From the NCBI GenBank assembly GCA_021802945.1, contig JAJZRE010000008.1, positions 1 through 32,693 on the forward strand: a stretch of DNA of 32,693 nucleotides, in the 5' to 3' direction. Source of the DNA: Pseudomonadota bacterium (lineage in GTDB: Bacteria > Pseudomonadota > Gammaproteobacteria > Burkholderiales > Thiobacillaceae). Shown here in pieces: positions 16,682 to 23,900 of the stretch (its first letter is position 1; the number at the start of each line of letters is the position of its first letter). The notes under the pieces are model-generated. The model was given only the letters and a program-made list of their open reading frames with translations, was not told where the DNA came from and made no database searches. The position numbers were made by a program, and so were the translations under genes.

Positions 16682-16989
16682 TGAGCGAGTTCACCGCCAT
16701 CGCCGCCGCCGACGAACTCAAGCCCGCCGAGATGAAGCGCGTCGTCGTCGGCGGCAAGAAACTATTGCTGTGCAACTCGAACGGCACGCACTACGTCGTC
16801 GACGAGATGTGCAGCCACGAGGACTACTCGCTCTACCTCGGCTGCATCAAGGACGGCAGGATCAAGTGCTCGCTGCACGGCAGCTACTTCGATCTCGTCA
16901 CCGGCCGGCCCACCTGCGAGCCCGCCGACGAGCCGATCCGGACCTATCCGGTGAAGGTCGAGGCGGGGCGGGTGTGGGTGAAGGTTTAG
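16681..16989 (+). CDS. Rieske [2Fe-2S] ferredoxin-like protein
   Basis: A 102-residue single-domain Rieske protein. The cluster ligands are C44-S-H46 and C63-S-L-H66 with the spacing of soluble dioxygenase-type or NirD-like ferredoxins. No membrane anchor or signal peptide is present, so it is cytoplasmic. It is coupled to the TrpD2-like gene by a one-base overlap. Nothing next to it looks like an oxygenase or nitrite reductase, so its electron partner is unknown. The stop codon is part of the first unit of the following heptamer repeat. Confidence 0.88.
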   Translation: MSEFTAIAAADELKPAEMKRVVVGGKKLLLCNSNGTHYVVDEMCSHEDYSLYLGCIKDGRIKCSLHGSYFDLVTGRPTCEPADEPIRTYPVKVEAGRVWVKV

Positions 16990-17113
16990 GGGTTAGGGGA
17001 TAGGATTTAGGGGCTAGGGGGCCTTGAGCGGCTGCGCCGCGTTCCATCAATTCATAAAGGCGCGGCTTGGCCGCTCATCCCCTAGCCCCTAGCCCCTAAA
17101 TCCCAGCCCCTGC
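16986..17113. repeat. Long palindrome built of G/C-rich heptamer repeats
   Basis: The left side holds five heptamers (TTAGGGG, TTAGGGG, ATAGGAT, TTAGGGG, CTAGGGG; 16986-17020). The right side holds five complementary ones (CCCCTAG, CCCCTAG, CCCCTAA, ATCCCAG, CCCCTGC; 17079-17113). The outer arms match perfectly for 18 bases (17003-17020 with 17086-17103). An inner stem pairs 17025-17032 with 17070-17077 and 17036-17041 with 17061-17066 around a 19-base loop. It fills the space between the convergent Rieske and tlpA genes and may act as a two-way terminator. Confidence 0.8.
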
Positions 17114-17116
17114 TAC

Positions 17117-17662
17117 TTACTTCAACAGCTCCCCCACCGTCTTCACAATCTCCGGATGATCGAACTCGCGCCCGCCGATGGCGCTGGCGATGATGCGCCC
17201 GCGTCTGTCGACCAGGTAGGTGGTCGGCAGCCCCGCCACCTTCCAGGCCTGCATGACGCGGCTGCGGCTGTCGAGCAGGATGGGGAAGGTCGGCATGGTA
17301 TCGAGCTGGCCGGTGAAGGCCTCGATGGTGTCGGCATCCTCGCCCACATCCACCGCCAGCACGCTGAAGGCCTCGCCCTTGAGCGCCTGCGACAGGCGTT
17401 CCATCGACGGCATCTCGCGGCGGCACGGCGGGCACCAGGTGGCCCAGAAGTTGACCAGCACCACCCGGCCCCTGAGCTGCGCGAGATCGTGGGTTGCGCC
17501 GTCGATGTCCTTCAGCTTGATCGCCGGCGCGGGTTTGGGCGCCATCCTGGTGAGGCTGTGGGACAAGGGCGGAAGGTCGGCTGCGAGGGGACTTGCCCCC
17601 GGCATTCCCAGCAGGCAAAGCAGGGCGAACGCCATGCCTGTGAATCGATCATGAATTCCCAT
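17117..17662 (-). CDS. TlpA-like thiol:disulfide oxidoreductase
   Basis: A 181-residue exported thioredoxin-fold protein of the TlpA/ResA/CcmG group. The N-terminus has a hydrophobic signal (MAFALLCLLGMPGAS). The redox motif is W76-C77-P-P-C80 in VNFWATWCPPCRREMP, and the cis-Pro is in VAGLPTTYLVD. Such proteins reduce or isomerise disulfides in the periplasm, for example in cytochrome c maturation. The start overlaps the 3' end of the preceding unknown gene by 14 bases, suggesting that the unknown protein may be its client or partner. Confidence 0.88.
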   Translation of the reverse strand: MGIHDRFTGMAFALLCLLGMPGASPLAADLPPLSHSLTRMAPKPAPAIKLKDIDGATHDLAQLRGRVVLVNFWATWCPPCRREMPSMERLSQALKGEAFSVLAVDVGEDADTIEAFTGQLDTMPTFPILLDSRSRVMQAWKVAGLPTTYLVDRRGRIIASAIGGREFDHPEIVKTVGELLK

Positions 17663-18212
17663 CTGCGCACCTCGCCTGTTCGAGCGTTCCTCTGTGGAGC
17701 TTGCCGTCGGCGTGCCAGGCGAAGTGCAGGTCGAACTGCCCCCCGCGCGGCACGCCGTAGCTCGTCATGCCCTGGTTCCAGTCGCCCGGCGCAAAGGTCT
17801 GCGCGGTGGGGAACTGCGCCCAGGTGAAGGCGATGCGCGCCGATTCGGGAACGCCCTGCCGTTTCCACAGGCGCGCCCACTCGGCCTTGCCGCGGATGGC
17901 GCGCGCCGGCTGATCGCCTGCGACATAGCGCCAGTCCGCCAGCCGGTGGCGGATCGGCGTGTCGCCGATGTTGCGCACCACGGTCATGAAGACGCATTCG
18001 CGGGCGTAGCGTTCCGCCGCGGCGGCGGAAAACCCGCGCGCCTGATAAAAGGCGCGCGCCTGGTCGGGGCTGATCTGGGTCAGCCGCACCTGGATGCCGT
18101 CCGTTTCGGTTTGCCAGCTGGCAAGGCCGGTTTCCGGGTCCACGCTCATGTCGGTGCCTGCCAGCGCCATGGCACTCCACACCGCCAGCAGGGTCAGGCT
18201 CAACAGGCGCAT
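17649..18212 (-). CDS. Secreted protein of unknown function
   Basis: A 187-residue product I do not recognise. It has a clean signal peptide (MRLLSLTLLAVWSAMALA then GTDMSVD). The mature part is mixed and soluble, with no lipobox or membrane segment. It has just two cysteines, at about residues 73 and 182, which could form one disulfide. The coding frame overlaps the start of the TlpA-like gene by 14 bases, so the two are co-translated. It starts 38 bases from the divergent lipA. Confidence 0.75.
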   Translation of the reverse strand: MRLLSLTLLAVWSAMALAGTDMSVDPETGLASWQTETDGIQVRLTQISPDQARAFYQARGFSAAAAERYARECVFMTVVRNIGDTPIRHRLADWRYVAGDQPARAIRGKAEWARLWKRQGVPESARIAFTWAQFPTAQTFAPGDWNQGMTSYGVPRGGQFDLHFAWHADGKLHRGTLEQARCADGNS

Positions 18213-18216
18213 AGGC

Positions 18217-18222
18217 TAAAAT
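18217..18222 (+). promoter_or_regulatory. Candidate -10 box for lipA
   Basis: TAAAAT in the 38-base gap between the divergent unknown gene and lipA would give a leader of about 22 bases. I see no convincing -35. Confidence 0.25.
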
Positions 18223-18250
18223 CCGTTTTCAACGTTGTTCCGGGCACATT

Positions 18251-19177
18251 ATGGCAGACTCCATCCAGCACAAAGGCGCGGCCAAGACCGCGCGCATCCC
18301 GATCAAGATCGTGCCGCAGCCGCGCATGCGCCTGCCGTCGTGGATCCGCGCCAAGTCGCCCAACGTGCCGAACGTCGCGCGGCTGAAGGGCATCCTGCGT
18401 GAGGCGAAGCTGCATACCGTGTGCGAGGAAGCCTCCTGCCCCAACCTCGGCGAATGCTTCGGCCACGGCACCGCCACCTTCATGATCCTCGGCGACCTCT
18501 GCACGCGGCGCTGCCCGTTCTGCGACGTCGGCCACGGCACCCCGCTGCCGCCGGACGCCGACGAGCCGCGTCATCTGGCCGAGACGATCGCGCTGATGGC
18601 GCTGAAATACGTGGTCATCACCAGCGTCGACCGCGACGACCTGCGCGACGGCGGCGCCGCGCATTTCGCGGCGTGCATCGCGGCGGTGCGCGAGGCTTCG
18701 CCTTCCACCCGCATCGAGATCCTCACCCCCGACTTCCGCGGCCGCCTGGAGAAGGCGCTCGACATGCTCGACAGTGCGCCGCCCGACGTGATGAACCACA
18801 ACCTGGAAACCGTGCCGCGCCTGTACAAGGCGGCGCGCCCCGGCGCCGACTACGCGCATTCGCTGAAGCTGCTGCAGGACTTCAAGGCGCGCCACCCCGG
18901 CATCCCCACCAAGTCCGGCCTGATGCTGGGCCTGGGCGAGGCGGACGACGAAATCCTGCGGGTGATGCGCGACCTGCGCGCGCACGACGTCGACATGCTG
19001 ACCCTGGGCCAGTACCTGCAGCCCTCGCAGCATCACCTGCCGGTGCTGCGTTTCGTGACGCCCGAGCGCTTCGCCCGGTTCGAGCAGGAGGCGCTGGCGA
19101 TGGGCTTCAGGCATGCCGCCTGCGGGCCGATGGTGCGCTCGAGCTATCACGCCGACCAGCAGGCTGCGGGGGTCTGA
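18251..19177 (+). CDS. lipA: Lipoyl synthase
   Basis: A 308-residue radical SAM enzyme that inserts two sulfurs into protein-bound octanoate. Both iron-sulfur motifs are complete: the auxiliary cluster CX4CX5C at C58, C63 and C69, and the radical SAM CX3CX2C at C84, C88 and C91. The C-terminal [10 protein letters not shown] supplies the conserved serine ligand of the auxiliary cluster (RSSY). Family blocks [16 protein letters not shown], [15 protein letters not shown] and [10 protein letters not shown] are present. Length is usual. It completes the lipoate pathway begun by lipB, although three or more genes lie between them. Confidence 0.96.
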   Translation: MADSIQHKGAAKTARIPIKIVPQPRMRLPSWIRAKSPNVPNVARLKGILREAKLHTVCEEASCPNLGECFGHGTATFMILGDLCTRRCPFCDVGHGTPLPPDADEPRHLAETIALMALKYVVITSVDRDDLRDGGAAHFAACIAAVREASPSTRIEILTPDFRGRLEKALDMLDSAPPDVMNHNLETVPRLYKAARPGADYAHSLKLLQDFKARHPGIPTKSGLMLGLGEADDEILRVMRDLRAHDVDMLTLGQYLQPSQHHLPVLRFVTPERFARFEQEALAMGFRHAACGPMVRSSYHADQQAAGV

Positions 19178-19284
19178 ACTTCGATATGGCGTCCCCATTT
19201 CGTGCTTGATTGCCCTCTCATCCGCCCTCATACTTCCCTCCGTAGCAGAAAAGCCAATTTGACGTTCGTGCAATTCAGACACAA

Positions 19285-19986
19285 ATGGTGGCCGCGTTCA
19301 GCATGACCAAAACGGATATCCGGGATCAACCCGCCTACTCTTTATCGGAGGCCGCGCGCTACCTGAAACTGGCGCCGGCGACCTTGCGCTCGTGGGTAGT
19401 GGGTCGCGCCTATCCAAAAGTGGATGGCACCGCGCATTTTCGGCCACTGATTCATCCAGCCACTAAAAAACCGCCTACCCTTTCCTTCTGGAATCTCGTC
19501 GAAGCCCACGTACTCCGTTCATTGCGCACCGACCATGGCGTCTCCATGGACGCTTTGCGCAAGGCATTGAAGTACGCGGAGAAAACCCTGGACATCGACC
19601 GCCTATTGCTGAGTCCCGAACTCCGTACGGATGCTGGCAAACTCCTGCTCGAACGCTATGGCGAACTCATCGAACTTTCGGCATCTGGCCAAATCGCCAT
19701 GCGCCACCTGTTTAACGAACATCTGGCTCGGGTCGAATGGGATGAATGGAAATTCCCAGTTCGACTCTATCCGTTTGCGTCCAGTAGCATACTTGCCGAC
19801 AGCCGGCCTATTGCCATCGACGCGCAGATCGCTTTTGGACGCCCCGTCATTGCCAGCCGCAGTGTCAGTACAGGCGTGATCGCGGAACGGATCGACGCGG
19901 GAGAAACGGCAGCCGATCTGGCTGACGACTATGATCTGAGCGAACGCGAAATCGAGGAAGCGGTTCTCTACGAGCGGGCTGCGTGA
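19285..19986 (+). CDS. VapB45-like antitoxin (HTH plus DUF433)
   Basis: A 233-residue protein (227 if the ATG at 19303 is used). The N-terminus has a MerR-like helix-turn-helix (YSLSEAARYLKLAPATLRSWV). The C-terminus is a DUF433 domain (IAFGRPVIASRSVSTGVIAERIDAG... LADDYDLSEREIEEAV). Size and domain order match the VapB45 group of antitoxins. The next gene encodes a PIN-like toxin starting inside its stop codon (GTGA). GC content is visibly lower than in flanking genes, suggesting transfer. The DNA-binding domain suggests autoregulation; I see no obvious operator in the 107 bases upstream. Confidence 0.8.
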   Translation: MVAAFSMTKTDIRDQPAYSLSEAARYLKLAPATLRSWVVGRAYPKVDGTAHFRPLIHPATKKPPTLSFWNLVEAHVLRSLRTDHGVSMDALRKALKYAEKTLDIDRLLLSPELRTDAGKLLLERYGELIELSASGQIAMRHLFNEHLARVEWDEWKFPVRLYPFASSSILADSRPIAIDAQIAFGRPVIASRSVSTGVIAERIDAGETAADLADDYDLSEREIEEAVLYERAA

Positions 19987-20402
19987 GTCGCGTTTTCTTC
20001 ACCGACCGCGATCTCGGAAAACGCTTTCCGGAAATTCTGTCCACCGCCGGTCTGCATGTTGAACGGCACGCAGATCACTTCCCTCATGATTGCCCCGACC
20101 CAATTTGGCTGGAGGAAATAGGTCAACGCGGCTGGGTAGCCGTTACCCACGATGGCCGCATCCGATACAAACCCAACGAGCTCGCAGCAGTCGTTCAGCA
20201 CCGAGTCGCCTTGCTGGTCGTAATCGGCCATGCTCCTTATCCGCAACTCGCCCGCACCTTTGCAGCAACGAAAGACCGTATCCTTGTTTTTCTTGAACAA
20301 CACGATCCCCCCTTCATTGCCAAGATCTACCGGCCGCCCGCAAACGAAACAGCCCTTAACCCTGGCGCCCCCGGCCGTATTGAACTCTGGTTTCCGCGTT
20401 AA
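19983..20402 (+). CDS. VapC45-like PIN-domain toxin
   Basis: A 139-residue PIN-like protein, the probable ribonuclease toxin of the pair. Acidic residues in the expected places include the N-terminal VFFTDRDLGK, WVAVTHDGRIRYKP in the middle and later LVFLEQHDPPF. It starts with GTG overlapping the antitoxin stop by 4 bases, so translation is coupled with antitoxin first. Length agrees with VapC45 proteins. The open frame on the opposite strand here is a shadow. The RNA target cannot be told from sequence. Confidence 0.78.
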   Translation: MSRVFFTDRDLGKRFPEILSTAGLHVERHADHFPHDCPDPIWLEEIGQRGWVAVTHDGRIRYKPNELAAVVQHRVALLVVIGHAPYPQLARTFAATKDRILVFLEQHDPPFIAKIYRPPANETALNPGAPGRIELWFPR

Positions 20403-20567
20403 ACTCAAACTACCTTGACGGCGGGTCGATGGACACTCGGCTTCTGGCAAACTGTGCCGCGATTAGTGCCTGCGGAATCACTTCGATGTCCAGAGCATAG
20501 ATGGGCGGATTCAGGAATGAAGTGCAATTTTGAGTAACGCTGGTTGAGTGGGCGGGTTCCTGTCTGG

Positions 20568-21353
20568 TCACTTCAACAACCTGCGCCGCGTCAGTGCCAG
20601 AGCGACAACATAGCCCAGGCTACCGTAAATCAGCAGCGCCACGACGTGCAGCGCGATGTCGTCGGGCATGCGGCCGACGACCAGCGGCCGTGCCAGGTCG
20701 ATGGCGTGGGTGAGCGGCAGCCAGGCGGAGACGCCCTGCACGACCGGGGGCAGCTGCGACACCGGAAAGAACACGCCGCACAGCAGCACCATCGGCGTGA
20801 TCACCAGGGTGAAGTAGTAGAGAAAGAAGTCGTAGCTCGGCGACACCGCGTTCATCACCAGTCCCATGCCGCCGAAGCAGAACCCGACCAGCGCGACGAC
20901 CGGGACGATCCACAGCGTCATCCAGAAGTTGCCGTACAGGCCCAGCCCCCAGATCACCGCCAGGATCGCCAGCCCGGAGAGCAGGCTCTTGGACGCCGCC
21001 CAGGTCAGCTCCCCCAGCATCACGTCGTCGAGCGTCATCGGCGCGTTGAGGATCGCGTCCCAGGTGCGCTGCACGTGCATGCGCGAAAAGCTCGAGTACA
21101 GCACCTCGAAGGTGGCCGCGTTCATCGTGCTGTAGGCCACCGTGCCGGCGGCGAGGAAGGTGAGGTAGGGCATGCCGCCGACATCGGGCAACAGGCTGCC
21201 GAGGCCGTAGCCCAGGCCCAGCATGTACAGCATCGGATCGGCCAGGTTGCCGAGAATGGACGGAATGGCGAGCTTCTTCCACACCAGGTAGTTGCGCTGC
21301 CACACCGGGATGAAGCGCCAGGACAGCCGGGGGAGTCGCAGGTTTGAGCGCAT
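20568..21353 (-). CDS. NodJ-type ABC-2 transporter permease
   Basis: A 261-residue ABC-2 family permease with six hydrophobic segments. Family stretches are WKKLAIPSILGNLADPMLYMLGLGYGLG near the N-terminus, the Ala-Gly-Thr-Val-Ala-Tyr-Ser block (FLAAGTVAYSTMNAATFE) and the C-terminal GVFFPVSQLPPVVQ followed by LPLTHAIDLARPL. It resembles NodJ, the partner of NodI ATPases in exporters of lipo-oligosaccharides, but in non-rhizobia the substrate is unknown. It lies downstream of its ATPase, separated by a 148-base gap with an inverted-repeat element. The 165 bases beyond its stop, up to the VapC45 gene, show nothing I can assign. Confidence 0.9.
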   Translation of the reverse strand: MRSNLRLPRLSWRFIPVWQRNYLVWKKLAIPSILGNLADPMLYMLGLGYGLGSLLPDVGGMPYLTFLAAGTVAYSTMNAATFEVLYSSFSRMHVQRTWDAILNAPMTLDDVMLGELTWAASKSLLSGLAILAVIWGLGLYGNFWMTLWIVPVVALVGFCFGGMGLVMNAVSPSYDFFLYYFTLVITPMVLLCGVFFPVSQLPPVVQGVSAWLPLTHAIDLARPLVVGRMPDDIALHVVALLIYGSLGYVVALALTRRRLLK

Positions 21354-21361
21354 TTCTGTTT

Positions 21362-21480
21362 ATCCGCGAAGGACGCGAAGGGACGCGAAGCGGGTCTCGA
21401 TGGGGTGTGGGCATGCCGCCAGACCGTGCGCTGTCTTGAACGCGTCCAAACCAAGGTTTTCTTCGCGCTTCTTCGCGGAT
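21362..21480. repeat. Inverted-repeat element between exporter ATPase and permease genes
   Basis: ATCCGCGAAG (21362-21371) is repeated inverted at 21471-21480. Just inside the left end, CGCGAAGG-type words occur three times in a row (21365-21393); the right end has two (GCGAAGAAGCGCGAAG on the minus strand). It resembles dispersed CGCGAAGG elements found between genes in many betaproteobacteria. It contains no ORF of note. Confidence 0.6.
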
Positions 21481-21501
21481 GAAAAAAAGGGTTTCACTAT
21501 G

Positions 21502-22407
21502 CTAATCGCGCAGATCGCGCCCGGTGAGCTTGAGGAAAACGTCTTCCAGATTGGACGGCCGGTGCAGGTAGCGCAGCGCCGGCGCCTGCTTCAGCGCGGC
21601 GATGACGTCTTCGGCATGGTCGGTATAGCAGAACAGGGTTTCGCCGACGGTCTCGAAGCGCTGGCAGACCCCGGCGGCGTGATCGCGCATCCAGTCTCCC
21701 AGTCCCTCGCCGTAGACCTCGACCACCGCCGGCTCGATGTGCGATTCGATCAGCGCGCGCGGCGCGCCTTCGGCCACCAGGCGGCCATGGTCGAGGATGG
21801 CGAGACGATCGGTGAGGCGCTCGGCCTCCTCCATGAAATGCGTGGTCAGCACGATGGTCTTGCCGGCGCCGATCAGCCGCCGCAGGCCTTGCCAGATGAG
21901 GTGGCGTGCCTGCGGGTCGAGTCCGGTGGTCGGCTCGTCGAGAAACAGGATGTCGGGGTCGTGCACCAGCGCGCGCGCCAGCGTGAGCCGGCGCTTCATG
22001 CCGCCCGACAGCTGGGCGATCTGCGCGTCGGCCTTGCTGGTGAGACCGGCGAATTCCAGCAGCGTGGGCACGCGCGCGGCGACGGCCGCCTTGCTCATGC
22101 CGAAGTAGCGGCCGTAGGCGAGCAGGTTTTCGCGCACCGAGAAATCCGGGTCGAGATTGTCCATCTGCGGCACCACGCCGACCTTCATGCGCGCTTCACG
22201 CGCGTGCCGCGGCACCGCGATGCCGGCCAGTTCGATGCTGCCGGCGTCGGGCTCGATCAGGCCGAGCAGCAGGCGCAGCGTGGTGGTCTTGCCGGCGCCG
22301 TTGGGGCCCAGCAGGCCGAAGCATTCGCCGCGCCGCACGTCCAGGTCGAGGCCGCGCACCACTTCGGTGTCGCCGTATTTTTTCGTCAGGCCGCGCGCCT
22401 TCAGCAT
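21502..22407 (-). CDS. NodI-type ABC transporter ATP-binding protein
   Basis: A 301-residue ATPase. Walker A is GPNGAGKTT (about 34-42), the signature is LSGGMKRRL (from 133), Walker B is [13 protein letters not shown] (from 153) and the switch His is in [12 protein letters not shown]. The C-terminal region after 230 matches the NodI/DrrA type. I chose the ATG at 22407 ([13 protein letters not shown]), which overlaps the 3' end of the hydrolase gene by 7 bases; the frame is open much further upstream but that part is not ATPase-like. It pairs with the NodJ-type permease downstream. Confidence 0.93.
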   Translation of the reverse strand: MLKARGLTKKYGDTEVVRGLDLDVRRGECFGLLGPNGAGKTTTLRLLLGLIEPDAGSIELAGIAVPRHAREARMKVGVVPQMDNLDPDFSVRENLLAYGRYFGMSKAAVAARVPTLLEFAGLTSKADAQIAQLSGGMKRRLTLARALVHDPDILFLDEPTTGLDPQARHLIWQGLRRLIGAGKTIVLTTHFMEEAERLTDRLAILDHGRLVAEGAPRALIESHIEPAVVEVYGEGLGDWMRDHAAGVCQRFETVGETLFCYTDHAEDVIAALKQAPALRYLHRPSNLEDVFLKLTGRDLRD

Positions 22408-23003
22408 GGGCAGGCCTCCAGAAACGCCTGTTTCAGCTCCTTCAGCCTGCCGTGGAAAAAGTGCCCGGCGTCGGGGATGGCCTTCACCGCAAGCTGCTGC
22501 TGCTCGGCCCACAGGCGGATCGCGGCCGGCGGGATGAGCTCGTCGGCCTCGCCAAAGATCACCACGGTGTCGGGCGGCACCGGGTCGAATTCGTACATCG
22601 TGACCGCCGGCGCGACCAGGATCAGGCGCTTGGCATGGAGTGCCTGGCGCAGGCGGTGCTGCACGAAGGCGCCGAACGAGAAGCCGGCCAGCGCCCACGG
22701 CAGGTTGGGGTAGCTCGCCTCGACGAAGCGGGCCACCGCCAGAAGATCTTCGGTCTCGCCGACGCCGGCGTCGAATTCGCCGTCGCTCATGCCGACCCCG
22801 CGGAAATTCGGCCGCACGCTGACCCAGCCGGCTTCGTTGGCGGCCTTGGCCAGCGTCGTCACCACCTTGTTGTCCAGGCTGCCGCCGTGCAGCGGATGCG
22901 GATGGGCGACCAGCAGCAGGCCGCGGCGGTCGGTCTCGGGGTCGTCGATCACGGTTTCCAGCTTGCCCGCCGGAACCGGAATGCGCAGCTTGTAGCGCTT
23001 CAC
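22401..23003 (-). CDS. Alpha/beta hydrolase (COG2945-like)
   Basis: A 200-residue cytoplasmic alpha/beta hydrolase. The nucleophile elbow is G107-F-S109-F-G. Preceding family blocks are [19 protein letters not shown] and [16 protein letters not shown]. The acid is likely in [10 protein letters not shown] and the His in [12 protein letters not shown]. The start is the GTG at 23003, overlapping the ferredoxin stop (GTGA). The substrate is unknown. The tight overlaps place it in one transcript with mazG-like, ferredoxin and ABC genes. Confidence 0.87.
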   Translation of the reverse strand: MKRYKLRIPVPAGKLETVIDDPETDRRGLLLVAHPHPLHGGSLDNKVVTTLAKAANEAGWVSVRPNFRGVGMSDGEFDAGVGETEDLLAVARFVEASYPNLPWALAGFSFGAFVQHRLRQALHAKRLILVAPAVTMYEFDPVPPDTVVIFGEADELIPPAAIRLWAEQQQLAVKAIPDAGHFFHGRLKELKQAFLEACPC

Positions 23004-23317
23004 TTCAGCTGCAAGCGCTCGACGATACGCCCCTGCCTGAGGTGGACCTCGAAGATTTCGTCGATGTCGGCCTCGTCCACATAGGTGTACCAGACGCCTT
23101 CCGGATACACGACCAGCAGCGGGCCTTCGTCGCAGCGGTCGAGGCAGCCGGCGCTGTTGATGCGGCACTTGCCCTCGCCGTTGAGGTGGGCGAGCTTGAC
23201 CTTCTTCTTCAGGTAGTCGCGCATCTGCTGGCCGCCGGACGCGCCGCAGCATTTGGCGCCGTCGTCGCGCTGGTTGGTGCAGAAGAAGACGTGGTGCTTG
23301 TAATACAGATCAGTCAT
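23000..23317 (-). CDS. Thioredoxin-like (2Fe-2S) ferredoxin
   Basis: A 105-residue ferredoxin of the thioredoxin-fold type. Cluster cysteines lie in [10 protein letters not shown] and [14 protein letters not shown]; an extra CC pair is in [11 protein letters not shown]. The C-terminal [20 protein letters not shown] is strongly conserved in this family. I chose the ATG at 23317 ([12 protein letters not shown]) over an upstream start at 23350. It overlaps the mazG-like gene by 8 bases and the hydrolase gene by 4. Its electron partner is unknown. Confidence 0.9.
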   Translation of the reverse strand: MTDLYYKHHVFFCTNQRDDGAKCCGASGGQQMRDYLKKKVKLAHLNGEGKCRINSAGCLDRCDEGPLLVVYPEGVWYTYVDEADIDEIFEVHLRQGRIVERLQLK

Positions 23318-23681
23318 TCGAGAAGTCCGAATATTTAAGGGCGTTGCCATGCGCCTTGTCGACAGGATACTTGCGCGCGTTGATCGCCAGCTTGTCGGCG
23401 GCGGCGTCGAGCAGGTCGATGTCGAGCAGGTCGGCCAGCCGGGTCAGGTAGATCAGCACGTCGGCGATTTCCTGACGCACCGCCTCATGCTGCTTCGGAC
23501 TCAGCTGCAGGCTTTGCTCGGCCGTCAGCCACTGGAAGGGCTCGAGCAGTTCCGCCGCTTCCACGGCGAGCGCCATGACCAGGTTCTTCGGGGTATGGTA
23601 GCGCTCCCAGGCACGCGCCTGCGCGAAATCGCGGATATGCTGGCGCAGCGTGTCGAGGCTGTCGATCTCATGAGGGTTCAT
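23310..23681 (-). CDS. MazG-like nucleotide pyrophosphohydrolase
   Basis: A 123-residue all-alpha NTP pyrophosphatase. The metal-binding pattern is visible as EAAELLEPFQW followed by EIADVLIYLTRLAD. This short form is related to MazG/RS21-C6 and probably clears non-canonical nucleotides such as modified dCTP; exact substrates are not readable. The ATG at 23681 (MNPHEIDSL) is preferred; one at 23690 and a longer frame to 23741 exist. First gene of the minus-strand run, divergent from the polysaccharide cluster. Confidence 0.85.
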   Translation of the reverse strand: MNPHEIDSLDTLRQHIRDFAQARAWERYHTPKNLVMALAVEAAELLEPFQWLTAEQSLQLSPKQHEAVRQEIADVLIYLTRLADLLDIDLLDAAADKLAINARKYPVDKAHGNALKYSDFSND

Positions 23682-23715
23682 GGGCGGCATGATAACGCGG
23701 CTGGCGACAGGCTTA

Positions 23716-23740
23716 CGACACCGTTGTCGGGTAGCCGACA
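23716..23740. promoter_or_regulatory. Nested palindromes in the mazG-like / polysaccharide intergenic region
   Basis: CGACA-CCGT-TGTCG (23716-23729) and TGTCGG-GTAG-CCGACA (23725-23740) overlap and share the middle TGTCG. Two alternative hairpins or adjacent operator half-sites are possible. They lie 35-59 bases upstream of the mazG-like start. Confidence 0.4.
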
Positions 23741-23838
23741 CCCGGGTCGTGGCGTGATGGGCAAAATCCCTCGTATCAGGGACTCCGCGCAGGGGCAGAG
23801 CCTGGCCTGACGCTTGCTTGCTGTCTTTGGCGATGAAA

Positions 23839-23873
23839 CCGAATTTTTATTCGGCTCTGGCATAATGCCAGCG
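23839..23873 (+). promoter_or_regulatory. Palindromes and candidate sigma-54-like promoter before the export gene
   Basis: Two perfect palindromes follow each other: CCGAAT-TTTT-ATTCGG (23839-23854) and CTGGCATAATGCCAG (23857-23871). Within the second, TGGCA and a GC dinucleotide have the -24/-12 spacing of sigma-54 promoters (GG 23859-23860, GC 23871-23872), although the -12 part (CAGCG) is a poor match to TTGCW. A CATAAT (23861-23866) could instead be a sigma-70 -10, but it lacks a -35. The export gene starts at 23901. Confidence 0.45.
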
Positions 23874-23900
23874 AATTGACAACATACAAGGAGGGTGGAC

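Noticed and set aside
16986-17020. TTAGGGG repeats as telomere-like sequence
   Set aside because: Unit is a heptamer in an ordinary gene boundary with imperfect copies and a matching inverted array; nothing suggests a chromosome end.
19259-19287. TTGACG with CAAATG as a promoter for the VapB45-like gene
   Set aside because: The -10 is a poor match and would overlap the likely start codon, so support is too weak to list.
19968-20450. A 160-residue minus-strand frame with several cysteines opposite the VapC45-like gene
   Set aside because: It is antisense to a well-supported toxin gene with a coupled start; no matching family or ribosome-binding site.
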